Positions 9,118 to 16,006 of a stretch of DNA of 23,325 nt are shown piece by piece. Position numbers and translations under genes: made by a program. This stretch comes from a virus: IMG/VR virus record IMGVR_UViG_3300047551_001787, positions 1 to 23,325 of that record, one strand, 5' to 3'. Below the pieces are notes generated by a model. It did not search any database. It was not told the origin of the DNA and saw only the letters and a program-made list of their open reading frames with translations. The stretch's first letter is position 1; the number at the start of each line of letters is the position of its first letter.

Positions 9118-9139
9118 AATAATCAATGACTAGTGAAAA

Positions 9140-9147
9140 TATTTAGA
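9140..9147 (-). promoter_or_regulatory. Late promoter motif TCTAAATA before gp26
   Basis: TCTAAATA on the minus strand contains the TAA stop codon of the upstream tube-like gene and sits about 23 bases from the gp26 ATG. It resembles the T4 late promoter TATAAATA and equals the motif found at 9917-9957 and 17028-17035. Confidence 0.55.
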
Positions 9148-9916
9148 CTGCTTTTTGACTTCCAGTTAAAGTAGTATAAAGTTCACCTTGTACTATTGCT
9201 TCAGTAGGAGTTAAATTTATAGGTCTAAAAACTACTCCACCAGTTCCTGCTTGTCCAGGAGACATAGGAACTCTTCTAGGTATTGTTGAATCATTATTAA
9301 ATGAAATTCCTTGAAATATAGGTAAACTAAGTGCCCTACCTGCAATATAACGATCATATTCAAATGTAGCGGCAACTTTTAATATATCAGATGGTCCATA
9401 AGAAACTGGAATACTTGAAATTGAAGCAGGAAATAAACCCCTAAAAGTATATTCAATTTCTCTATTGTAGTCTCTATCAAATTTTATAATTCTTGTTTGA
9501 TCAGATTTATAAGTCGAAGGATATTGCATTCGAATGAAGTAATCATTAGATGCTTGATTTGCTGCAGATCCACTTGCAATATAATCCATCCAATGTTCCA
9601 ATAATTTTAAAGTATTATAACTACTGTCTACATAAAATTCTAAAGTTATATTTGTGTATATTCTCGTATGTGCTATTTTTTCTTTTAGTCCAATATAAGG
9701 AGATACTTCTGTAGTTGCAAAGGAGGAGGTTGGCAATGATGCGGAAAAACATAGTAATCCAAAATCACCTCCAGTAAAGAATGGAGTAATACCCTTACCC
9801 AATAGAAAAGATGACAGTTCTGATGGCAATCCACCAAACTGAACTTCATAATGAGATGTTTGTGCTAAATTTCCAAATAAAGATTTTACACTCGATAAAC
9901 TCCTAGGAATTGGCAC
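9143..9916 (-). CDS. Tail-tube-like baseplate protein (gp54-like)
   Basis: A 257-aa protein starting with GTG (VPIPRSLSSVKSLFGN). The core at ~55-190 follows the tube-fold pattern of T4 gp19/gp54: SASLPTSSFATTEV, then ITLEFYVDSSYNTLKLLEHWMD, then EYTFRGLFPASISSIPVSYG and ILKVAATFEYDRY. It compares well by eye with T4 gp54 (KMPENRLSYET; ISFRMDSEACNYRAMQDWV; FTGCIPISVSAPELSYDGD; FDVTFAYRVM). gp54 is the baseplate protein on which the tail tube starts to polymerise, which fits the first place in a hub operon. It is shorter than T4 gp54 (320 aa). A gp19 paralogue with another baseplate role remains possible. Confidence 0.65.
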   Translation of the reverse strand: MPIPRSLSSVKSLFGNLAQTSHYEVQFGGLPSELSSFLLGKGITPFFTGGDFGLLCFSASLPTSSFATTEVSPYIGLKEKIAHTRIYTNITLEFYVDSSYNTLKLLEHWMDYIASGSAANQASNDYFIRMQYPSTYKSDQTRIIKFDRDYNREIEYTFRGLFPASISSIPVSYGPSDILKVAATFEYDRYIAGRALSLPIFQGISFNNDSTIPRRVPMSPGQAGTGGVVFRPINLTPTEAIVQGELYTTLTGSQKAV

Positions 9917-9957
9917 TCTAAATACCTATAATTGATCTTTTATTATAAGTATTTAGA
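9917..9957. promoter_or_regulatory. Divergent late promoters arranged as an inverted repeat
   Basis: TCTAAATACCTATAAT (9917-9932, plus) and its mirror, TCTAAATACTTATAAT (9957-9942, minus), agree in 15 of 16 positions. They lie between the divergent starts of the gp54-like gene (GTG 9916) and gp4 (ATG 9957). Each arm supplies a TCTAAATA late-promoter motif pointing into one gene. The right arm runs into the first base of the gp4 start codon and the left arm begins at the base next to the GTG, so the two promoters overlap both gene starts. Confidence 0.65.
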
Positions 9958-10394
9958 TGGCATATAAAGGAAAATATCAACCATCATATCCACAAAAATA
10001 TAAAGGTGATCCCACAAATATTGTGTATCGTTCATTGTGGGAAAGACGTTTTATGAATTATTGTGACTTAAATGAAAATATTTTAGAGTGGGGTAGTGAA
10101 GAAATTGCTCTTCCATACAGATCACCAATAGACGGAAAAATTCATAGATACTTTCCAGACTTTTATATTAAAGTTCGTGAAAACGATGGAAAGATACAAA
10201 AGTATATTATTGAAATTAAACCGAAGAAACAAACAGTTGAACCAAAAGTCCAAAAAAGAAAAACAAAAGGATATATTTACGAAGTAACTGAATGGGCAAG
10301 AAATCAAGCAAAATGGAAAGTTGCTGAAGAATTTTGCCAAGATCGTCAATGGAAATTTAAAATTATCACCGAAGATCATTTAGGTATCAAGTAA
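9957..10394 (+). CDS. 4: Head completion protein gp4
   Basis: A 145-aa protein, close in length to T4 gp4/50/65 (150 aa) and colinear with it: MAYKGKYQPSYPQKYKGDP, YRSLWERRFMNYCDLN, ILEWGSEEIALPYRSP, HRYFPDFYIK, YIIEIKPKKQT, then WKVAEEFCQDRQWKFKIITED. The family has a TnsA/PD-(D/E)XK-like nuclease fold: Glu near WGSEE, Asp in RYFPDFYI and ExK in IEIKPKK fit the catalytic set. In T4 it acts on packaged heads before tail joining. It is preceded directly by the divergent late promoter and overlaps the next gene by one base (TAATG). Confidence 0.92.
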   Translation: MAYKGKYQPSYPQKYKGDPTNIVYRSLWERRFMNYCDLNENILEWGSEEIALPYRSPIDGKIHRYFPDFYIKVRENDGKIQKYIIEIKPKKQTVEPKVQKRKTKGYIYEVTEWARNQAKWKVAEEFCQDRQWKFKIITEDHLGIK

Positions 10395-10993
10395 TGGCAC
10401 TCACAGGTTACGAAAAACCAAAACTTGAAGATTATTCATTAAGTGAATTAAAAGAGATTGCAACAGTATATCATGTATCCCATCAGTACACAAAAACTGG
10501 AGCAACGAGTACAAATTATAGTCGTTTAAATAGAACACAATTAATTTATATCATTAAATATGATGTTGATTATGAAAGAGCAAATCCAAAACGTAGATCT
10601 GGTGGTAAAGGTGTAAAGCAAAAAAGTGATAATAGAGTTACATCAATCAAAAGAGACTTAATTGGTAGTGAAAGTCCCTCAGAATTAATGAATATGATTA
10701 TTGAACAACTACAAGACAGTCAAACATCTAGACCATCCATGGGTAAATATTATACCTACATATATTATGCTAAAACACCAAATATTATTTACGACCGATA
10801 TCCATTGATACTTGCATCCGAACCCATGGATTATGGATTTTTTGGGTTTAATTATCATTGGCAACTCAGGGGTGGTCAAAGTCCATTTAGACAATATACT
10901 TTTAAAGAAGTTGCAAGTCCTTTTTATGAAGTGAATTTCAATGAATTTACTACACTTCGTTCTATTCCTTATGCAGATTTTCGTCAAACTTAA
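10394..10993 (+). CDS. Conserved T4-like protein with Rho-N/SAP-like N-terminus, function unknown
   Basis: A 199-aa protein. Residues ~13-55 (YSLSELKEIATVYHVS...LNRTQLIYIIK) resemble the helical Rho N-terminal or SAP-type nucleic-acid-binding motif. The second half contains GKYYTYIYYAKTPNIIYDRYPLI, then DYGFFGFNYHW, recalling a 'YDRFPL...GFxGLNxHYL' block that I have seen in unnamed T4-like virion or packaging genes. It lies between gp4 (1-nt overlap) and gp48. In T4 the neighbour of gp4 is the DNA end protector gp2, but I see no convincing gp2 similarity. A role in head completion or DNA-end handling is only suggested by position. Confidence 0.6.
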   Translation: MALTGYEKPKLEDYSLSELKEIATVYHVSHQYTKTGATSTNYSRLNRTQLIYIIKYDVDYERANPKRRSGGKGVKQKSDNRVTSIKRDLIGSESPSELMNMIIEQLQDSQTSRPSMGKYYTYIYYAKTPNIIYDRYPLILASEPMDYGFFGFNYHWQLRGGQSPFRQYTFKEVASPFYEVNFNEFTTLRSIPYADFRQT

Positions 10994-10994
10994 A

Positions 10995-11002
10995 AATAAA
11001 TA
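10995..11002 (+). promoter_or_regulatory. Possible late promoter AATAAATA before gp48
   Basis: AATAAATA lies just after the stop codon of the preceding gene and 13 bases before the gp48 ATG. It fits the NATAAATA form of T4-like late promoters, but the region is A-rich, so chance is possible. Confidence 0.4.
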
Positions 11003-11015
11003 GTTAAAAAAATAA

Positions 11016-11912
11016 ATGTCACAAATACTACGATACCCAAAAGCTAGTATTGGAAAAAATGATGATTTTTTACAGATTAAAGTTATAGAATATAAACCTC
11101 CAGGATTATCTGCATCAACACAGGGATCTTTTGCACTTGGAACAACTGAACAAGCACTTCAAGGAAGTATTCAAACTCCAAAATCAACTATCATATTACC
11201 TATGCCACAATCTGTTGCAGACTCAAACTCTGCAAACTGGGGTGAAAACACATTAAATGCTGCTCTTGCTGCTGGCATTGTTGCTGGAAAAGAAACTATT
11301 GAAAGTGGAGATTTTATTGGCGGTGCTATGTCAAAAGGTCAAGAATTGTTTTCTAAATTTCAAGGAGCATTTACTAGTGGGACAGGACAAAAAACATCAT
11401 CATCTGTCTTTTCAAAACTAGCAGTTCAGGCACTCACTGGACAAGATGCAAATATAACAGGATTAATATCAAGAGAAACTGGAGCAGTAGTAAATCAAAA
11501 CGTTGAATTATTGTTTCAAGGAGTAAACATAAGAACAGCATTTCAATTTACATTTGATTTAATTCCAAGGTCTCAATCGGAAGCAGAAGAAATAAAAACT
11601 ATCATTAGAACTTTTAAACAAGAAATGACACCAAGGAAAGGTGCAACTGGATCTACTGGAGGAGGATTTTTTGTAAAATCACCAAATGTTTTTCAAATTG
11701 AATATAGAACAGGAGCAAAACCACACCCATTTTTAAATAAATTTAAACCATGTGCTTTGACAAACATGAGTGTTAATTATTCTGGATCTGGTCAATATTC
11801 AACTTTTAGTGATGCAACTCCAGTTCATATGATTTTATCTCTTCAATTTCAAGAACTTTCTCCAATTTATGCAGAAGACTATCAAAATATTACAGAAGGA
11901 GTCGGTTACTAA
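11016..11912 (+). CDS. 48: Baseplate tail-tube cap protein gp48
   Basis: A 298-aa protein. The N-terminus (MSQILRYPKASIGKNDDFLQIKVIEYKPPGL), the TIILPMPQSVAD block, an Ala/Gly-rich middle and the C-terminal tube-like part match the gp48 family. The C-terminal part reads VELLFQGVNIRTAFQFTFDLI, EAEEIKTIIRTFKQEM, then CALTNMSVNYSGSGQYSTFSD and MILSLQFQELSPIYAEDY. T4 gp48 (364 aa) sits on the hub and starts tube growth together with gp54. It overlaps gp53 by one base (TAATG). The promoter is probably the A-rich late motif just upstream. Confidence 0.85.
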   Translation: MSQILRYPKASIGKNDDFLQIKVIEYKPPGLSASTQGSFALGTTEQALQGSIQTPKSTIILPMPQSVADSNSANWGENTLNAALAAGIVAGKETIESGDFIGGAMSKGQELFSKFQGAFTSGTGQKTSSSVFSKLAVQALTGQDANITGLISRETGAVVNQNVELLFQGVNIRTAFQFTFDLIPRSQSEAEEIKTIIRTFKQEMTPRKGATGSTGGGFFVKSPNVFQIEYRTGAKPHPFLNKFKPCALTNMSVNYSGSGQYSTFSDATPVHMILSLQFQELSPIYAEDYQNITEGVGY

Positions 11913-12559
11913 TGACATACTTTAGAGAACTTCCAAACGTTCAGTATCAATCATTTCTTTCCGATAAACAATCATCACAAGATTATCTTCTTGTAAAAAA
12001 TATTTTTAGAAGAGCAAAAATTAGAGATGACTTACAAAATGTATTAACTTTATTCAATAAATACACAATTATTGAAGGAGCAAGACCAGAATTAGTTGCT
12101 GAAGAGGTTTATGGAAGTGTTGAATATGATTGGGTAGTAATTATCAGTGCTGGTATTACTAATTTAAGAGATCAGTGGCCTTTATCAAATAAAGACTTAT
12201 ATCGTTATTGTGAAAGAATATATGGAAATGATTTAAATTCTATTCACCATTATGAAACAAAAGAAGTAAAAGATAATAATGGAAGATTAATACTTTCTGC
12301 TGGTCAAATTGTAAATTCAAATTTTACAATATCAAATCCAAATTCACCTTTACAAACACTAAATCCTGTAGTTGGAATTAGTAATTACGAATATGAAACA
12401 ATAAAGAATAATGAAAAAAGTTTAATCTATCTTTTAAAACCACAGTATCTTCAAACTGCCCTTAAAGATATGAGAAGAGAATTATTTTATGATGAATCTT
12501 CTCAATATATTGATCAACAAACTATTAGAACTGAAAATACTTATAACACATTACCATAA
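11912..12559 (+). CDS. 53: Baseplate wedge protein gp53
   Basis: A 215-aa protein with the gp53 signature: an MTYFRELPNVQYQSFL start, then GARPELVAEEVYGSVEYDWVVIISAGITN followed by QWPLSNKDLYRYCERIYG. T4 gp53 (196 aa) joins wedges around the hub to complete the baseplate ring. The extra C-terminal ~80 residues (from HHYETKEVKDNNGRLIL onward) are usual in cyanophage versions. The gene is convergent with the Mom-like gene and their ends overlap by 9 nt, with no obvious terminator between them. Confidence 0.9.
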   Translation: MTYFRELPNVQYQSFLSDKQSSQDYLLVKNIFRRAKIRDDLQNVLTLFNKYTIIEGARPELVAEEVYGSVEYDWVVIISAGITNLRDQWPLSNKDLYRYCERIYGNDLNSIHHYETKEVKDNNGRLILSAGQIVNSNFTISNPNSPLQTLNPVVGISNYEYETIKNNEKSLIYLLKPQYLQTALKDMRRELFYDESSQYIDQQTIRTENTYNTLP

Positions 12560-13138
12560 GAGTTTTAAATTCTTATCAAAAATCATCACATATCTGTGCT
12601 TGCGGGAGCGGTCTTTCCATTCTCCTGCAGCACCTTTAATTTTGCCTCTAGAGTGTTTAGTTCCGTCTGCATAGTAGAAATCTTTCTTTGGGTCTGTGAG
12701 TCCGCAATACTTAAAGTTACAAGCGCGATAGATTGTACCATTATGGAAATCACTATCAGCGTAAGAGATGATTGCTTTAACTTCAGTATCCTTTCGTAAC
12801 TGTCTAATCGATCTTGAAACAAACCAAGAAGTGATATTATGCTCCCCAGATTGGATGTCTGGGTGAATGCAGAGCCGTGAAAGTTCAAAAAGTCCCTGTT
12901 GTTCGTTCCTCTCAAGTCCAAATGCTCCTTTTGCGATTTCGGGTACTGGCAGTCCAGTAAAGATACAAACTCCCTGAAGACCACCAATATTCAGAGGAGA
13001 GAACTCGTTCTTTTTAAAGAGACCGTAGTTATAACCAGACTTAAATCCTTTAGAAATATCCTTAAGATAATGATACTTTAGCAACAGTTCTCCTGCTTGG
13101 TGCTTAGTAATTCGGTCAATGTAAAAATCAGACTTCAT
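12551..13138 (-). CDS. Mom-like DNA modification protein (GNAT-fold)
   Basis: A 195-aa protein from ATG 13138 (MKSDFYIDRITKHQAGELL). An upstream in-frame ATG at 13168 lies within the gp32 terminator and upstream of the likely transcription start, so it is less likely. Recognised blocks: KYHYLKDI (22-28), GVCIFTGLPVPEI (56-68), LFELSRLCIHPD (83-94), SWFVSRSIRQLR (104-115), IISYADSDFHNGTIYRACNF (123-142) and YCGLTD. This order is that of the phage Mu Mom family, which converts adenine to N6-methylcarbamoyl-adenine and protects DNA from restriction. No Com-like translational activator is seen nearby. It follows gp32 with its own candidate promoter. The family call is good; the actual base modification is unproven. 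Confidence 0.75.
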   Translation of the reverse strand: MKSDFYIDRITKHQAGELLLKYHYLKDISKGFKSGYNYGLFKKNEFSPLNIGGLQGVCIFTGLPVPEIAKGAFGLERNEQQGLFELSRLCIHPDIQSGEHNITSWFVSRSIRQLRKDTEVKAIISYADSDFHNGTIYRACNFKYCGLTDPKKDFYYADGTKHSRGKIKGAAGEWKDRSRKHRYVMIFDKNLKLLW

Positions 13139-13166
13139 AAAAAAGGGAGAGACCCTTGCCTCCCCC
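13139..13166 (-). terminator. Rho-independent terminator after gp32
   Basis: On the minus strand GGGGGAG (13166-13160) pairs with CTCTCCC (13151-13145), 7 bp including one G-U, around an 8-nt loop. Six T follow (13144-13139). It lies 17 bases after the gp32 stop and directly before the Mom-like ATG. Confidence 0.75.
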
Positions 13167-13168
13167 AT

Positions 13169-13197
13169 ATTATAGTAGATAATCAGTCTTCTGCCAA
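13169..13197 (-). promoter_or_regulatory. Sigma-70-type promoter for the Mom-like gene, inside the gp32 end
   Basis: On the minus strand TTGGCA (13197-13192) and a perfect TATAAT (13174-13169) are separated by exactly 17 bases. The -35 box lies in the last codons of gp32. Transcription would start near 13162, inside the left arm of the gp32 terminator, so this transcript could not form the full hairpin. Confidence 0.6.
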
Positions 13198-14100
13198 GCG
13201 AGCAAAATACGAGAGAGCATCATCGTCATCATCTTCCACTGGTGCAGCAGCACGACGAGTGGGTTTCAGATTGTTCAGTTCAGATCGGAGATCATCATCA
13301 AGTTCTTTCGTAGAACCACGATGATCATCTTCGTCATCAACTTCTTCATCAATCTGAACAGACTTAGCACCAAGGACAGAACTGAGACGCTTCTTCAGTT
13401 CTTCATAAGTCTTAAACTCACTGGGGGACATAAAATCTGCAAGAGAGTATTGCTTCTTCCAGATTGCTTCAAGTGCATCATCATCATCCAGAAGAGCACT
13501 CTGAGAGGCAAATTCACTGGAATCATAGTTGCGATAACCAGCAACGTTCTTTGCCTTCAGTTTGAAGTTAGCACCTTGCCAGAAGTCAAAAGGATCAATC
13601 GGAGATTCATCTTCAAATTCGGGTTGCATGGCTTCGGTGATCTTATCAAAGATCTTCTTACCATATTTGAAGAGGAACACTTTACCCTCATTTTCGGGGT
13701 TAGCAGGATCCTTCACCACATAGATGTTAGATACATAGGTCAGTTTACGCTTTTGCTTACGGGCAACTTCTTTACCAGCATCAGTACCGTTGTTCCACAG
13801 ACCAGAGTTGTGCTCACAAACAGGGCACTTCAGATTGATACTTGTCAGGCAGTTATCAATTAACCAACCGCCAGGACCTTGAAATGCGTGAGAGTAAACT
13901 TTCACGAAAGGAAGATCTTCACCATCAGGAGCGGGAAGGAATCGGATTACTGCATACCCATTTCCGCTTTTATCACAGTCTAACTTCCATACACGTTCAT
14001 CGGAAGAACTGTTAGAACTATTCATTTTTTCTACTTCTTTCACCAGTTTTTCGGTAAGAGAACCAAGTTTAGATTGCTTTTTAAGATCGGCAAATGCCAT
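13183..14100 (-). CDS. 32: Single-stranded DNA-binding protein gp32
   Basis: A 305-aa protein, close to T4 gp32 (301 aa). The N-terminal basic B-domain (MAFADLKKQSKLGSLTEKLVKE) mediates cooperativity in the family. The zinc module has His71, Cys84, Cys92 and Cys95 (SHAFQGPGGW, then NC, then KCPVC). The core continues with YVSNIYVVKDPANPENEGKV and FLFKYGKKIFDKI, then PFDFWQGANFKLK. The C-terminus is acidic (DDDDDALSYFARLAED), as needed for contact with replication partners. It follows the DUF1825-like gene and gp59, has its own sigma-70-type promoter and repeated leader, and a good GAGG ribosome-binding site 8 bases before the ATG. The base composition is more GC-rich than that of the tail genes. 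Confidence 0.95.
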   Translation of the reverse strand: MAFADLKKQSKLGSLTEKLVKEVEKMNSSNSSSDERVWKLDCDKSGNGYAVIRFLPAPDGEDLPFVKVYSHAFQGPGGWLIDNCLTSINLKCPVCEHNSGLWNNGTDAGKEVARKQKRKLTYVSNIYVVKDPANPENEGKVFLFKYGKKIFDKITEAMQPEFEDESPIDPFDFWQGANFKLKAKNVAGYRNYDSSEFASQSALLDDDDALEAIWKKQYSLADFMSPSEFKTYEELKKRLSSVLGAKSVQIDEEVDDEDDHRGSTKELDDDLRSELNNLKPTRRAAAPVEDDDDDALSYFARLAED

Positions 14101-14165
14101 TTGGATACCTCGGATAGTTTGGATTCGGGGGATTACTCGGATAGTATAACAGGATTCGGAGGATC
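14101..14165 (-). promoter_or_regulatory. gp32 leader with repeated ATCC elements (possible translational operator)
   Basis: Between the upstream stop and the gp32 ATG the minus strand holds seven ATCC units at intervals of about 5-16 bases. They form an imperfect direct repeat: CCGAATCC...ACTATCCGAG appears twice. About four units fall within the predicted mRNA leader, overlapping the GAGG ribosome-binding site. T4 gp32 represses its own translation by binding its leader, so such repeats are a candidate operator. That role is inferred. Confidence 0.4.
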
Positions 14166-14171
14166 AGTCAA
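14143..14171 (-). promoter_or_regulatory. Sigma-70-type promoter of gp32
   Basis: On the minus strand TTGACT (14171-14166) and TATACT (14148-14143) are separated by 17 bases. The -35 box overlaps the stop codon of the DUF1825-like gene. The predicted start near 14136 leaves a ~35-nt leader. Confidence 0.7.
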
Positions 14172-14493
14172 GGTACTTCTTGAGGGATTCGATCGTTTTT
14201 GTCATACTAGTGAATAAAACTTGCATATCAGTTTCAGGGGAAAACCCCATGATTGCAACTGATTTGCGAAGATTCTCTTTCATCTCAACCGCTTCTGGGT
14301 CGTTTGAGAGAGATAACCTAGTATACATCACTCTCTGCTTTTCTAGCAAGAGGGACAGTTTTTCAATATGTTCTAATTTATCTTCACGGGACATCATACC
14401 GAAAGTAAGAATACTTCCGTAAATTTGTTCTTGTAACTTATTGATTTCTTTCAGTTCGTCTTGAATAATATCGGAATCGAAAAAGCTACTCAT
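14164..14493 (-). CDS. DUF1825 family protein (cyanobacterial type)
   Basis: A 109-aa protein from ATG 14493 (MSSFFDSDIIQDELKEINKLQEQIY). This start overlaps the gp59 stop by 8 nt. The frame extends to a TTG at 14535 inside gp59, which is unlikely to be used. The start FFDSDIIQDE, then MMSREDKLEHIEKLSLLLEKQRVMYTRLSLS, then a helical C-terminus, match the small DUF1825 proteins found almost only in cyanobacteria and their T4-like phages; host copies start MGFFDSxIVQEE. Function unknown. Its place between helicase loader gp59 and gp32, where T4 has no gene, suggests a role in replication or late transcription. Confidence 0.75.
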   Translation of the reverse strand: MSSFFDSDIIQDELKEINKLQEQIYGSILTFGMMSREDKLEHIEKLSLLLEKQRVMYTRLSLSNDPEAVEMKENLRKSVAIMGFSPETDMQVLFTSMTKTIESLKKYLD

Positions 14494-15082
14494 TGATAAT
14501 TTCCCGTAAAATTTTTTTATAATTGAACATATCAATATTTAGAAATGGATTATATTTTTTAATTTTTAAACTTACGGTTTCCCATATGGGATCTAAAAGA
14601 TTCTTATCAAAAGAGTTTGAAAAATGGAATATTTTTTCGTAAATTGTTAAAGTTTCTATAGATAATTGCCCGCTTAGAAATTTTTTGAGAACTGGTGGAT
14701 GACCTTTGGAACAGTTCAAGGCATCCTCTAATTTGATCTCCGAGAACAATTCGTTGCTTTGCTCTTTGAACAAGTAAGTCAAACTCTGTTGTCTCCGCAT
14801 CCAATCTGCGTAATTTCTTTCTCCAGAATTGATAATCTCTCCAATCCATAAGTTGCCAGGTGTGTCTGATGCTACAAAGTTTGATACAAGAAAATCTACG
14901 ACTTCTTTATCAGAATATTTACGCGAAGTTTTTTCGAACCAGTATTTGTCCTTTCGTTTGTTAAACGAAGTGATACTGGCGCGAGTTTTCGCACCGTATT
15001 TAAAGAAGTCGTATTTTGGATTTGTGAAATGATTTTTGAGTGACAAATAATGTTGATAAGTTTCAAAAGGAGTCACGATCAT
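14486..15082 (-). CDS. 59: Helicase loader gp59
   Basis: A 198-aa, all-helical basic protein (T4 gp59 is 217 aa). The N-terminus is colinear with T4: FETYQHYLSLKNHFTNPKYDFFKYG matches the VYKLYLMIKQHMNGKYDVIKY region, followed by KRRDKYFF-like KRKDKYWFEKTSRKYS, then VVDFLVSNFVA and LWIGEI. The C-terminal half has GHPPVLKKFLSGQLSIETL, equal to the family's P-x-LLxxxxISFET block. It loads the replicative helicase onto gp32-covered forks. It is coupled to gp33 by ATGA and to the DUF1825-like gene by an 8-nt overlap, so it would be made together with gp32-related functions. Confidence 0.88.
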   Translation of the reverse strand: MIVTPFETYQHYLSLKNHFTNPKYDFFKYGAKTRASITSFNKRKDKYWFEKTSRKYSDKEVVDFLVSNFVASDTPGNLWIGEIINSGERNYADWMRRQQSLTYLFKEQSNELFSEIKLEDALNCSKGHPPVLKKFLSGQLSIETLTIYEKIFHFSNSFDKNLLDPIWETVSLKIKKYNPFLNIDMFNYKKILREIINE

Positions 15083-15339
15083 AAAGGCAATTTGGCACGC
15101 GATGTTTTCTTCATAAAGTTAAGACGGGTTGCGTCCCACTTTAATCGTTCTTTGAGTGGTTTTGAAATAAGTTTTGTAACCGATTCTACTTCAAGACTAT
15201 TAATTTCACAAAAATGAACAATTGCATCAATATAATTAAAATTTTCAGTTGCAACTATGTTCTCAATTTCCAATGCAAATTTGGAAGGTGTAAGAAACTT
15301 ATTTTGTATTGCTTGTTCTAACTCTTTATTTTTTTCCAT
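15079..15339 (-). CDS. 33: Late transcription co-activator gp33
   Basis: An 86-aa protein from ATG 15339 (MEKNKELEQAIQNKFLTPSKF), whose start overlaps the nuclease gene's end. Longer in-frame starts at 15420 and 15438 would lie well inside the nuclease gene. The core KFALEIENIVATENFNYIDA, then IVHFCEINSLEVESVTKLI, then SKPLKERLKWDATRLNF, is the cyanophage gp33 pattern. gp33 joins RNA polymerase to the sliding clamp at late promoters (T4 gp33 is 112 aa). Its place before gp59 and gp32 repeats the T4 order 33-59-32. The late sigma gp55 is not in the window. Confidence 0.82.
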   Translation of the reverse strand: MEKNKELEQAIQNKFLTPSKFALEIENIVATENFNYIDAIVHFCEINSLEVESVTKLISKPLKERLKWDATRLNFMKKTSRAKLPL

Positions 15340-16006
15340 ATGATTCCAATTTATCTCTAACAAACTCTCTAATGTATTGGGTGAGTAGTTTGATGTACTT
15401 TGATTTGTCTCTTTCTTCATAAACGACGCATTCTCCATTTTCGCAAGCCATAATAATTACAAGTTTTTTGACAGGAATACCTGTTAGTTCATAGAACATA
15501 CAAGCGTAAGCAACACACTGAACAAAATAATGTTCAATCCATTCCCGTGGTTTTGGTTTTTTAGATGTTTTAAAGTCGATTATTGCTAATTCGCCATCAA
15601 ACTCCGCAATACAATCTACTGTTCCCGCTATTCCAAGAACTTTGCTATACAGAGAACCTTCAAGAGTATAAACATTATTTATACGATTTAAATCTGGTTT
15701 AGCAATTTTAAATAAGAATTCTGACAAAGGTTGAACTTCTGGTAGATTTTCATTTTTAAGATGATGTTCTACCAAACTGTGCATGTCAGTTCCACGACTT
15801 GTTGCTTGTCGTGTAATTTTATCTGCTTCTTCTTCACCAATTTTTTTACGCCAGTTTGCAAAAAACTGGCGATTTTTATGACTTGTTACAGAAGTAATAG
15901 AAACAAGTCTAAGTAACTCTTCAGCATCTGGAACTTTATAATATCGAACACCATCTATAGTCTCCCTTTCAAGGCAAGGAAGATTCACATCAATATGATT
16001 AAACAT
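15326..16006 (-). CDS. PD-(D/E)XK exonuclease (RecB/Cas4/MGME1-like)
   Basis: A 226-aa protein with nuclease motifs in order: RGTDMHSLVEHHL (71-83), a Glu at 116 (YTLEGSLYS), GIAGTVDCIAE with Asp131, AIIDFKTSKK with Asp144 and Lys146, and the family's Q-x3-Y at FVQCVAYACMFYE (Gln163, Tyr167). These are the residues expected for a RecB-type single-strand exonuclease. It starts within the PhoH stop (TAATG) and runs into gp33, so it belongs to the replication/recombination operon. The likely role is DNA degradation or recombination during replication. The exact substrate cannot be told. Confidence 0.8.
   Translation of the reverse strand: MFNHIDVNLPCLERETIDGVRYYKVPDAEELLRLVSITSVTSHKNRQFFANWRKKIGEEEADKITRQATSRGTDMHSLVEHHLKNENLPEVQPLSEFLFKIAKPDLNRINNVYTLEGSLYSKVLGIAGTVDCIAEFDGELAIIDFKTSKKPKPREWIEHYFVQCVAYACMFYELTGIPVKKLVIIMACENGECVVYEERDKSKYIKLLTQYIREFVRDKLESYGKK

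Noticed and set aside
10394-10993. T4 gp2 (DNA end protector) as identity of the 199-aa gene next to gp4
   Set aside because: Position is suggestive but no shared sequence blocks with T4 gp2 could be recognised.
12586-12987. 133-aa frame with a helical, coiled-coil-like end inside the Mom-like gene
   Set aside because: Same strand, other frame of a well supported gene; its start part is not credible and it has no ribosome-binding site, so considered a shadow frame.
13321-13863. 180-aa plus-strand frame opposite gp32
   Set aside because: Antisense to the conserved gp32 sequence, with odd hydrophobic composition and no start signals.
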